Assembly (NCBI GenBank): GCA_038502055.1
Contig: JAXRKN010000036.1
Coordinates: 1 to 64,000 of the forward strand
Direction: 5' to 3'
Length of the DNA: 64,000 nucleotides
Origin: Tanytarsus gracilentus
Taxonomy: Eukaryota > Arthropoda > Insecta > Diptera > Chironomidae
Below, in pieces: positions 54,656 to 64,000 of this stretch. Within the stretch, counting starts at the first letter, position 1; every line of letters starts with the position of its first letter. Position numbers and translations under genes: made by a program. The notes under the pieces are model-generated. The model did not search any database. It was given only the letters and a program-made list of their open reading frames with translations, and was not told the DNA's origin.

Positions 54656-56489
54656 GTAAGAAGATTTAAATTTCGTGACGGATGGCTTCAAGAACTAAAC
54701 TAAATTTATATTTAAAGTCCGTAATTATTATGCACTGTTGATATTTTTTTGAAGTAGCCATGAATCGATTCAAATCAATGCGATTGACGAAAAAAATATA
54801 AAATTTAATTTTCTGCGTGCGTGCCTCACATTTGATGATGAATATTTTTTGGGTCTTGACATTGCATGTAACTTAATTTGGAGTTCTAGTTTTCTTTTTG
54901 GAATTGATATAAATCCCCATACATGATGACACGATAAGTTTTTCAGAATTAATTTAATTAAGGAAGTCTCAAGGTGCATCAGCGGGGCAGCGAGAGTGAT
55001 GATGAGTTCAGTGCGTATTAGTGCATTTAAATCTTTCATTAACTCAAGTACTTTTATCAACGAGGAATGTCATTCGTTTCCATTGAAATTAAAATTCTGA
55101 GACGTAACAAAAATTCTTAATGAACTAATTAGACATAAATGGAATTTTTATCACTGTCACGCGCGATGACAAATGCAAGTGATGATGTTCGAAGTGACGA
55201 GATTAACTTTTTATGTTTTTTTTTGTCGGGCATATTGACCTCTAAATGTCTGTCTTTAAAATAGTTCACTTGTCATCTTAGTAATCGACTTTTTACTATT
55301 GACCTGCATAGTTTTTTAAATTTTTATAAAATATTTTGAACAGTTTGAATTCTTTCTGATTTGTGCACAGCAACATTGTATTTTCTTGCATGATAAATTT
55401 CCTCTTCTGAAAAATAAAGAACATTCTTTAGCAATAAATCAGGCGAGATAAGAACGCTCCAAAAATTTTACCGTAAATTCGTGAGTAAATAAATTTCAAG
55501 AGAATTTTTTAAGTCCAAATATATTTTCGTTGTGATTCTTTGCAAAAAAAAAGTTCTGCACCCATAAAATAACTCGTTTATTCAGATAACCAAATATTTA
55601 TTTGCGCGCTGTTTTAATTATAAGAAGTTCAATAAACGCTTCAGAATGCCGCAAAAGATCACATTTTAACACGTCATCGGCTTATCAAGTTCGAGATCGT
55701 GTAACATCGATTAAAATTTCAATATTGCGGTAGATATTAATAAATCAAAAGATAAATTGTAACGAATGTCTAGGGCATTAGAACCCACTTAGCGAGAAAA
55801 TCATACTTAGTGTCAAAGAATTTCAACGCAACGGCAATAATTTTTTACTAATCATGAAATTAGCATAAAAAGCTTCTCACTCGCAAAACAGGTTACGATT
55901 TTTTCTCTTCTCGCGAATTAGTTCATCGACTTTTCGTCTCCGTCTTTGCGATCTTTTACGATGTCTACCGCACGCGGATAGAAAAAGAAGAAAATACACG
56001 AAAAACCGTTTATATTGCATGATCATTTCTACAACTTCATTCACTTTCGTTCTCTACCTCGTAAACGTGCTCACTCCTTTCATCTTCTTTATTACATCCA
56101 TTGACTGCTGAGCGCCACTTTCATTCTTTACTTGATACACACGAGAATATTTTTCTTCTTGTCTAGAATTTTTATCGCAATTATTTGTTGCATGCAAATT
56201 TACATCGTGTGATTTCATTTCAGACAGCTGCTGCTCCTTATTGCAATTAAATGAAATAATTAACTTTATTAACGAGACATTTTATTGATTGTCACGCGCT
56301 AAATATAGTTGTCTAATTTTAATTATTTAAACAAACAAATTTTTAATGTAAAAATTAATTTTTTTAAATGTTGAGTAAATTGAATTATTAAATTTATCGA
56401 CAGCTCATCATTGACGGAAATAATTTTTTTATTGATTCAACCTTAATATTAAAATAGATAAAAATATAAAATTATTAATTTTCTTTCAG
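54656..56489 (+). other. First intron of the Cht10-like gene
   Basis: A 1,834-nt intron, much longer than the 45-76 nt introns in the rest of the gene, with GTAAG at its start and TTTCTTTCAG at its end. Long first introns often hold control elements. Two AGGTCA half-sites (minus strand) sit at 55,236-55,241 and 55,300-55,305. No coding sequence is recognised. Confidence 0.55.
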
Positions 56490-56505
56490 TTACTCATGAC
56501 TTAAG

Positions 56506-59500
56506 ATGATCGACGTTAAAATACTGTGCTTGGTAATTTTTAATAAATTTTATAAAATTTTAATAAATCTGTAAATTAAATCGTTAGATATTAATCGCTC
56601 ACATATGGGTGATTTATGCCATTCCTCATCGATTTGTCGAGCCTGAAGGAGAAAGAAATTCACCATCATTTCTTCGTGGTTCTGTTGAATTCATTCCAAG
56701 CGATGATGAAAAATTGGCAAGCTTAAAAGTTTTGCCATTGGATAAATTTGGAAATGAAAATGGAATGCAATTTTCAAGATCAGCCGTTGAAAGCATTCCT
56801 AAAACTATGTAAGAAATTTAATAAATTTAAATTTATAAAATATTATTAAATTATTTTAACAGCGTGTCTTACTACCAACCCTTGAGATCAGCCGTCGAGC
56901 ACAATCCTCTCGATGGTGATTTCGAAACTTTTGACACTTACTCAATGACAAAATCGAGAAAGGAAAAATTTCTTGATATCGTCTACTTTTCACGACAACC
57001 AAAAGTACTCAACACGGATGCCTATGTAATTCCAAAAAATCCTTACGATAACGATCCACACAATTATCATGGATCACCATATCAGCAAATCGTTGACGAG
57101 AAAACTTTTGAAGCAACGCAATTGAATAAATTTGAGCAAGGAAATGTAAAAATGGGGAGTTTAAAGAAAAAAGAATACAAAGTTATTTGTCACACCACAA
57201 ACTGGTCATTTTATCGTAAAGGCGAAGGAAAATTTGTTCCTGAAAATCTTGACTACAATCTCTGCACTCACATCATTTACTCATTTGCGACACTCGAATC
57301 TGAATCATACACTATGAATGAATTCGATCCATGGGCGGACATCGAAAATAGACTTTATTCACGCACAATTAAACTGGCAAATGGCAAACCCGTTTTTCTC
57401 GCAATTGGCGGATGGACAGACTCAACTAATGGAAAATATAGTAAACTTGTGTCTGATAAAAAATTGAGAGCTAATTTTATCGACAATGCCGTTGCGTTCT
57501 TAAAGAGATTCGGCTTTGCTGGTTTACACTTCGATTGGAATTATCCAGTTTGTCCTCAAAGCGACTGTAAGCGTGGCAATCCGAGCGACAAAACTTATTT
57601 CACACAATTCATTAAGGAACTTCAGTTGAGTTTGCAACAGTCGGATTTACGATTAAGTATCTCAGTCTCAGGATATAAGGAAATAATAACGGAGGCATAT
57701 GAGTTCGCTGCATTGTCAAACTACGTTGAGTTTATGACGATAATGACATTCGATTATCATGGAGCTTGGGAGAATGTCACCGGACATGTCAGGTACTATT
57801 AATGAGTAATATGCAATATCAATTCAAATGATGACCGATTCTCTCAATTTAATTCAATATAGCCCTCTTTACGGAAGTCAAAACGATAAATATATTCAAT
57901 ACAATACAGATTACGCGATTAAACTGTTGCTGCAACTTGGTGCTGACAAAGATAAAATCATTATGGGAGTACCATGTAAACTAATTGAGGGATTTTAACT
58001 TTGTGATATTTTAATAATTTTTTTACAGTCTATGGTCAATCGTTTACACTCACGACAAGTGATAGTGGATTTAATGCACCAACCAGTGGCCCGGGTTATC
58101 CTGGCGATTATACAAATCAACCTGGTATGTTGGCATTCCATGAGATCTGTAACATGATAAGATCGGGCTATAAAAAAGGAATTGATCAAAGTGGAAATTC
58201 TGGTCCTTACATTACAAATGGAAAGACATGGGCTGGCTATGATGACATTGAAACAATCGCAAATAAAGCTAAATACTGTGTTAATAATGATTTGGGTGGC
58301 ATTTCTGCTTGGACTGTTGATCTTGACGATTTTACTAATTCATGCTGCTACGAGCCATTCCCATTGCTTCGAGCTATTAACAGAGGCTTGGGAAGAATAA
58401 GCTCGACACTACCAAGAGGAAACGATTGTAGCAAGCCTGCAGTCACAACACCTGCACCAGCCGTAATGTCTCCAACTGTTGATTCGGGTCAAGCTGGAAT
58501 TCCGACACAATCTACAAATTATGGAACAAAATCGACCACAACATCTTCATGGTGGACTCAGCCATCAACTCAAAGACCTACAACAACTAATAAGCCATAT
58601 AGCGATGGATCAATTATTCCGAATCCCGTTAATGTCATGCCGGTCGTTATTGACGGTGAAATGTGTGATACAACTGGAGTTTATAGACCCGATACATCGT
58701 CATGTGAAATTTATTGGGTTTGCGCTCAAAGTGAATGGAAAATGCAGAAATGTCCTTCAGGACTTCATTGGAATGCTGGTCATCAACATTGTGATTGGCC
58801 AAATAATGCAGGTTGTACTGTGAGAGAATCAACTGCAAAACCAACGACAGTGAGGCCAATAACAACCACAAAACCAGCTAAAAGAACCACCATCCAACCT
58901 CAAACTACATCGACCACAAAAAGAACAAGCGTAACAACTCGAAGAACAACTGTCACAACTAGAAGGCCCCAAAAACCCATCACTACTCAAAGACCAACTT
59001 ATTATGAAACAACCACCATGTATTACACAACGACGATCGTTCCTCAAACGACTTACAGAACAACAACTCAAAAAAGAACCACCGCTAGGCCGACAACTCC
59101 AAAACAAACCACCACAACACGAGCAACCACATCAACAACTAAGAAACCCCCCAACAAAAAACCAGGAAAATGTGAAAACGGACAATATTATTCTCATAGA
59201 GATTGCAATCGCTATTATATTTGCACAAACAACAAGAGAATTCCAATGTCATGTCCTGATGGACTTCAATTTTCACACAAATACAAGACATGCGATTACG
59301 AGGAAAATGTTAAATGCATTTCTAAAAAGAAATATTTGAAAATGCTTGAGAAACAATATCAATTGACTGGACTTTATTCAGCTCAACTTTTGAGAGCTCA
59401 AGCTGGCGATGATTGCAATGATGCGGAGCTTTTGGCTTCACCTGGAAACTGCAATGAATATTTACAGTGTGAATTTGGACATTACATAACAAGAAATTGT

Positions 59501-62500
59501 GCAGAAGGTTTACATTGGGATGTTGATGCGAGAACATGCAATTGGCCGAAAGATTGTAAAACGACAGTTACCGAGGAAGAACATGAGGTCTCGGAAGAGT
59601 CAGAAGATTATGACAATCAAAATGAAAATGCATCAAACAGTCAAGATACGTTACATGAGTTTCACTCAACAACAAAAACACCTCAAGTAGATAATTCTAT
59701 GAGTTTTGAAAATATTCCTGTTTATGACAATGTGGAGCCTCTGAGTGGAAAATACAAAATGATTTGTGAGTTAAACTTTTAATGATACTTAAAAGATTTT
59801 AAACAATTTTTTTATTTTTCAGGTTACTTTACTGTAAGTTGTGAATAATTTTAATGCATTTAAAATATTTAATTAATTTTCTTTTTACTAATTATATTTT
59901 TAAAAACAGAATTGGTAAGTTTAAATAATTTTTTAAAAAGTAAAAAACTCATTTTTAATAATCACAGGGCATGGTATCGACCAGGAATTGGAAAATATTT
60001 ACCGGATCATATCGATACAAATCTTTGTACTCACATCGTTTATGGCTTTGCCGTCTTGAATTATGATGAACTTACAATTAGAACACATGACTCATGGGCA
60101 GACATTGACAATCGATTTTATGAAAGAGTTGTTGAACTTAAAAATAGAGGAGTGAGAGTAACACTCGCTATTGGTGGATGGAATGACTCGGCTGGTGACA
60201 AGTATAGCAGATTAGTTAGAAATCCTCAAGCACGAGCTAAATTTATTAAACATGTTATCGAGTTCATTGAGAAATATGGCTTCGAAGGATTAGATTTAGA
60301 TTGGGTTTGTAAAAGTTAATAAAGATTTAGGAAATAAATTATTTAATTTTATAATTAGGAGTATCCAGTTTGCTGGCAAGTCGATTGCAAAAAAGGATAT
60401 GCTGATGAAAAAGAAAATTTTGCAAGTTTAGTCAAAGAGCTTTCAGAAGCTTTCAAACCAAGAGGACTTCTTTTGTCAGCCGCAGTATCTCCAAGCAAAA
60501 CTGTTATCGATGCTGGTTATGATGTTCCAACTTTGTCAAAATATTTCGATTGGATTGCTGTTATGACTTACGATTATCACGGGCAATGGGATAAAAAGAC
60601 TGGTCATGTCGCACCTCTCTACTATCATCCGGATGATGAAATTGATTTCTTTAATTCAGTGAGTAAATTAATTTTTTAAAAGTACATTTTTGACTCACTT
60701 TTAAAAATTAAGAACTACACAATAAATTATTGGATTCAACTCGGAGCTCCTCGTGAAAAACTTGTAATGGGAATGCCACTCTATGGTCAATCATTCACAC
60801 TTGCTGATGCTAAAAATAATGGATTGAATTCAAAAGCTCCAGGACCAGGTCAGGCGGGTGAATTCACACGAGCGGCTGGATTTTTGGCTTATTATGGTAA
60901 AATAAATTAGGAAATATTAAAAAATATGTTGCTAATAATTTTTAAACGTCTAGAAATTTGCGATAGAATTCTCAACAGAGGTTGGAAGGTGGTTCAAGAT
61001 CCACAAGGAAGAATGGGACCTTACGCATATAGTGGCACTCAGTGGGTGTCATTCGATGATCAAGCAATGTTACGTAAAAAGGTTCAATTCTTAAAGAGCT
61101 TAGGAATTGGTGGTGGCATGGTCTGGGCACTCGATCTCGATGATTTTAAAGGAACATGTGGTCAAGGCAAACATCCATTATTGAAAATTATTCACAGCGA
61201 ATTGCAAAATGAAGATGGTAAAATTTTAAAATATTCCAAGATGTAAAAGTTTTAATTTAAAATTTACAGATTCATACGAACCTCAACCTGAAATTCCTCA
61301 AAATGTTCCAGAAGTCAACGAAGAGACACCAGAAGTTAATCCAGAACGACCTCACGAGATTCCTGAAATGGACGAGGAAACGCCAGAAAGCAATGAAATT
61401 CAACCTGATGGAGAAAATGGGCCTTCAAAACCTGACGATGGAGAAACAAATGAAGTTGAGAGCTACGACTATGACACTTCAAATGAAATCGATGAATTTG
61501 ATAACGATTATAAAGTTGTTTGGTAAGGACGTTTTTAATTAATAAGAAATAATTCACTTATAATATTTTTTTCCTCAATAGCTATTTTACGGTAAGGAAA
61601 CTTAATTAAAGAATTAATAAATAATAATTTTTTTATTTTCTAAAATCTCAAAAATGAAGAATTGGTGAGTAAATTATTTCAAACTCATTTAAAAAAAATT
61701 TAACAAAATTTTAATTAGGGCTTGGTATCGACCTGGAATTGGAAAGTTTAAACCCGAAGATATCGATCCCGAACTTTGCACGCATATAGTTTATGGATTT
61801 GCTGTTCTCAATCGCGATTCTCTCACAATCAAACCACATGACTCATGGGCTGATATTGATAATCACTTTTATGAGCGAGTTGTTGAATATAAAAAGAAAG
61901 GAATTAGAGTGACAGTTGCAATTGGAGGATGGAACGATTCAGCAGGAGATAAATATGGTCGATTACTTTTGGATCCCGCAGCAAGAGAAAGATTCATAAG
62001 ACATGTGATTGAATTTATTGAAAAATGGGGATTCGAAGGTCTCGATCTCGATTATGTAAGAGTTTAATTTAATTTTCATTTACAAAAATATTTGAACATT
62101 TATTTCTTAGGAATATCCTGTGTGTGTTCAAGTTGATTGCACAAAAGGAAAACCTGAAGAAAAGGAAAGTTTTGCAGCTCTCGTTAAAGAACTTTCAATT
62201 GCGTTCAAGCCAAAAGGTTTACTTTTATCGTCAGCCGTGTCACCAAGCAAAAAAGTTATTGATGCTGGTTATGACGTGCCAACATTGTCAAAATATTTCG
62301 ATTGGATTGCAGTGATGTGTTATGATTATCATGGTCAATGGGATAAAAAGACCGGACATGTAGCACCAATGTACGAGCACGAAGAAGCTTGGGAAAAAAC
62401 TTTCAACGTAAACTTCACAATCAATTATTGGATTCAATTAGGTGCAGAACCCCGAAAATTGGTTTTAGGTATGCCAATGTATGGTCAATCGTTCAGTTTA

Positions 62501-64000
62501 GCGGAGAGAAGCAATCATGGATTGAATGCAATGACGTACGGAGGTGGTGAAGCAGGAGAAGAAACGAGAGCTAGAGGATTTTTGTCGTACTACGAAGTAA
62601 AAATAATTTAAATTTGAGCTTCAAAATTTTTTAATTGAATTTTTCCAGATATGCTTGAGAATCAAAAAGAGCCAATGGACTGTGGTAAAAGACTCACGAG
62701 GACGTATTGGACCTTATGCCTACAGTGGCGATCAATGGGTTTCATTTGATGATGTCGCAATGATTCGACACAAGAGTGAATATGTTAAGGCTCTTGGTTT
62801 GGGTGGTGCTATGATATGGTTCGATAGAATTAAGATTATTAGATTAAATTAATTATTTTATTTAATTTATTAGGGCGCTTGATTTGGATGACTTTAGAAA
62901 TACTTGCGAATGTGAAGAATATCCGTTGCTTCGAACAATTAACAGAGTTTTGAGAGAATATCCAGGACCTCATAACCATTGCTTTTTGGAGAAAACCTTT
63001 TCAAAACCAACAACCGAAGAAACCACTCGAATGCCTGAAATGTCAACAAAACCTGTAACAATGCGTTCAACTACATCTGCTCGACCTGTCGCCACAAAAA
63101 GAACAACAACCACAACAACTCTTCGACCAGTTGTTTATGAAGGAGAAGATTTTGATGATGAAGAAAGCTATCCAGAAGAAGTTGAAGGCGAAGATGACCA
63201 TGGATGTGCTAGTGGATCGAAAAATTTTGTTAATCATCAAGAAGATTGTTCCAAATATTATATTTGTAATCATGGATCTGCCATCGAAAGAGAGTATGAA
63301 ATTAATTTTATTTATTAAACTTTATTTAATTTTATAATTAAAAGGTGCATGTTTGGTTTGTATTGGAACCCGAAGATAATGTCTTGTGATTGGCCACAAA
63401 ACGTGAACTGTGCACTTAATGATGATAACGAAGTCATTCCTGCGTCACCTGAGCGCCCTCAAACCTCTAAACCTACTCAAAGACCAATGCAAGAAACAAA
63501 ACCAACTCGAAAGCCCCAAACAGCAAAACCCACTCAAAAACCAGTTACTCAAAAACCAGTTACTCAAAAACCAACAAATCTGAAACCTCAAAAACCTGAT
63601 CGACCCGCAGTCGCTAGCGATCCGTTTATTCCAACTGGAAACAATGACTATATGATGGTTTGGTAAGATGGGTTAAAAGTTTCAAAATGAAAATGAATTT
63701 TAATGATTTCTTTTGTTCAACAGCTATTTCACGGTAAACTAAACTTTACTAAATATTTTAAATTTTGATATAAAATTTTAAAATAAATATTTTTTATAGA
63801 ATTGGGCTTGGTATCGTCCTGGTATTGGAAAGTATAAACCCGATGATATTGACTACACACTTTGCACGCATATCGTTTATGGATTTGCTGTTTTAAGTGG
63901 AGAAACTTTATTAATGAGAACTCACGACTCATGGGCGGATATTGACAATAATTTCTATACACGTGTTTCTGGTCTTAAAGAAAAGGGCGTGAAAGTTAGT
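56506..64000 (+). CDS. Cht10: Cht10-like group II multi-domain chitinase (5' part; runs off window)
   Basis: Secreted chitinase for remodelling cuticle or peritrophic chitin at moulting. Coding exons: 56,506-56,532; 56,588-56,808; 56,863-57,792; 57,863-57,975; 58,029-59,765; 59,823-59,833; 59,910-59,914; 59,968-60,304; 60,359-60,658; 60,713-60,896; 60,954-61,217; 61,270-61,522; 61,582-61,591; 61,660-61,664; 61,719-62,055; 62,111-62,596; 62,649-62,818; 62,874-63,293; 63,345-63,662; 63,724-63,733; 63,800 onward. Frame closes throughout (2,113 codons). Order: signal peptide 1-20; pro-region 21-188; GH18-1 about 189-550, inactive (N309 for Glu); Thr/Pro linker; CBM14 about 640-693; Thr-rich linker; CBM14 about 812-862; CBM14 about 893-940; acidic linker; GH18-2 from C1010, catalytic E1128; acidic linker; GH18-3 from C1461, catalytic E1579; linker; CBM14 about 1908-1959; Pro/Thr linker; GH18-4 from C2043. 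An inactive first domain plus tandem GH18/CBM14 units is typical of insect Cht10. Confidence 0.93.
57179..58420 (+). other. GH18 domain 1 of the chitinase, catalytic Glu replaced by Asn
   Basis: The fold motifs are present: KVICHTTNW, FLAIGGW and GGISAWTVDLDDF. The active-site motif reads FAGLHFDWNYP; the acid/base Glu of DxDxE is Asn (codon 57,539-57,541, residue 309), and the first Asp of DxDxE is His. The MxYD motif reads MTFDYHG, with Phe for Tyr. The domain should fold and perhaps bind chitin but not cleave it. Introns interrupt it at 57,793-57,862 and 57,976-58,028, positions not shared with the later GH18 domains. Confidence 0.9.
58655..58818 (+). other. CBM14 chitin-binding domain 1
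   Basis: Six cysteines with peritrophin-A spacing run from MCDTTG through WVC and CPSGLHWN to CDWPNNAGC. It is flanked by Thr/Pro-rich linkers that are probably O-glycosylated. Confidence 0.92.
59165..59320 (+). other. CBM14 chitin-binding domain 2
   Basis: Six-cysteine peritrophin-A pattern from KCENGQYY through YYIC, SCPDGLQF and TCDYEENVKC. It follows a linker of more than 100 residues dominated by Thr, Arg, Lys and Pro. Confidence 0.92.
59403..59559 (+). other. CBM14 chitin-binding domain 3
   Basis: Six-cysteine peritrophin-A pattern from DDCNDAELL through YLQC, NCAEGLHWD and TCNWPKDC. An acidic Glu/Asp-rich linker follows and leads to GH18 domain 2. Confidence 0.92.
59823..59833 (+). 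other. 11-nt microexon (GH18-2)
   Basis: GTTACTTTACT lies between TTTTTCAG and GTAAGT. Spliced after the T at 59,765 it completes Cys and adds Tyr-Phe-Thr, giving CYFT, the start of GH18 strand 1. Skipping it would lose the frame and the motif. Confidence 0.87.
59910..59914 (+). other. 5-nt microexon (GH18-2)
   Basis: AATTG lies between AAAAACAG and GTAAGT. It supplies Asn and two bases of Trp; the next exon (59,968) begins with the G that completes Trp, giving NWAWYRPG. Confidence 0.85.
60359..60361 (+). other. Catalytic Glu codon of GH18-2 at an exon border
   Basis: The motif FEGLDLDWEYP is split by an intron between Trp and Glu: exon 59,968-60,304 ends in GATTGG and the next exon starts GAGTATCC. 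GH18-2 also has MTYDYHG and MVWALDLDDF, so it should be active. Confidence 0.9.
61582..61591 (+). other. 10-nt microexon (GH18-3)
   Basis: CTATTTTACG lies between CCTCAATAG and GTAAGG. Joined to the TG at 61,521-61,522 it encodes CYFT at the start of GH18 domain 3. Confidence 0.87.
61660..61664 (+). other. 5-nt microexon (GH18-3), weak acceptor
   Basis: AATTG is followed by GTGAGT but preceded by AAAATGAAG, an acceptor without a close pyrimidine tract. It restores NWAWYRPG with the exon at 61,719, exactly as in GH18-2. The protein match makes it credible despite the poor acceptor. Confidence 0.8.
62111..62113 (+). other. Catalytic Glu codon of GH18-3 at an exon border
   Basis: The motif reads FEGLDLDYEYP, with Tyr where most family members have Trp before the catalytic Glu. 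The intron falls between Tyr and Glu, the same place as in GH18-2, and the preceding exons are both 337 nt long. The domain also has MCYDYHG. Confidence 0.88.
63205..63415 (+). other. CBM14 chitin-binding domain 4, split by an intron
   Basis: Six cysteines from GCASGSKNF through YYIC, ECMFGLYWN and SCDWPQNVNC. The intron 63,294-63,344 falls just before the fourth Cys. A Lys-Pro-Thr linker with a repeated PVTQK unit follows. Confidence 0.9.
63724..63733 (+). other. 10-nt microexon (GH18-4)
   Basis: CTATTTCACG lies between TTCAACAG and GTAAAC. It encodes CYFT together with TG at 63,661-63,662. Here the following exon starts directly with AATTGGGCTTGG (63,800), so the 5-nt microexon of GH18-2 and GH18-3 is fused to its neighbour. 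Confidence 0.87.

Overview
The window is AT-rich eukaryotic DNA, almost certainly from an insect and probably a dipteran (nematoceran/midge-like). The evidence is a group II, Cht10-type multi-domain chitinase, short introns of about 50-70 nt with GT-AG borders, and a compact cluster of small-intron genes beside a large gene-poor stretch. The species call is inference.

Layout. (1) Positions 1-27,328 are one giant imperfect palindrome. Left arm 1-11,547 is the reverse complement of right arm 15,798-27,328, the two being separated by a 4.25-kb spacer. Paired coordinates sum to about 27,329 at the outer end and 27,345 at the inner end. The left arm is cut by the window edge. The arms differ by scattered substitutions, microsatellite-length changes and short indels, so they are not a trivial copy. 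(2) Part of the spacer (13,071-14,434) occurs again in reverse orientation at 47,509-48,874. (3) Positions 27,329-47,508 are mostly unique non-coding DNA with simple repeats, one orphan spliced-exon candidate, and a messy tandem duplication with internal foldbacks at 43.2-44.7 kb. The whole 1-49 kb gene desert is rich in the word TTTATG/CATAAA, in GA/CT runs and in GCCAT. It looks like regulatory or structural DNA rather than genes.

(4) From 49.0 kb genes begin, all on the plus strand: a four-exon secreted, probably membrane-tethered lipocalin-like protein (49,083-49,876); a two-exon CIAO3/NARFL cytosolic Fe-S assembly factor (50,157-51,636); a 1,363-bp non-autonomous hAT-like element (52,018-53,380) carrying a 147-bp satellite; then a TATA-containing promoter, an ATG-free leader exon, a 1.8-kb first intron and at least 20 coding exons of a Cht10-like chitinase running off the right end.

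I joined the chitinase exons by hand; the frame closes across every junction (6,339 coding nt, 2,113 codons in the window). It encodes a signal peptide, a pro-region with a thrice-repeated RSAVE-like motif, a catalytically dead GH18 domain (Asn for the catalytic Glu), three CBM14 domains, two intact GH18 domains, a fourth CBM14 and the start of a fourth GH18. The invariant first strand of the later GH18 domains (CYFTNW) is encoded by 10/11-nt and 5-nt microexons. The lipocalin-like protein, Fe-S factor and chitinase have no evident joint function; they are neighbours, not an operon.
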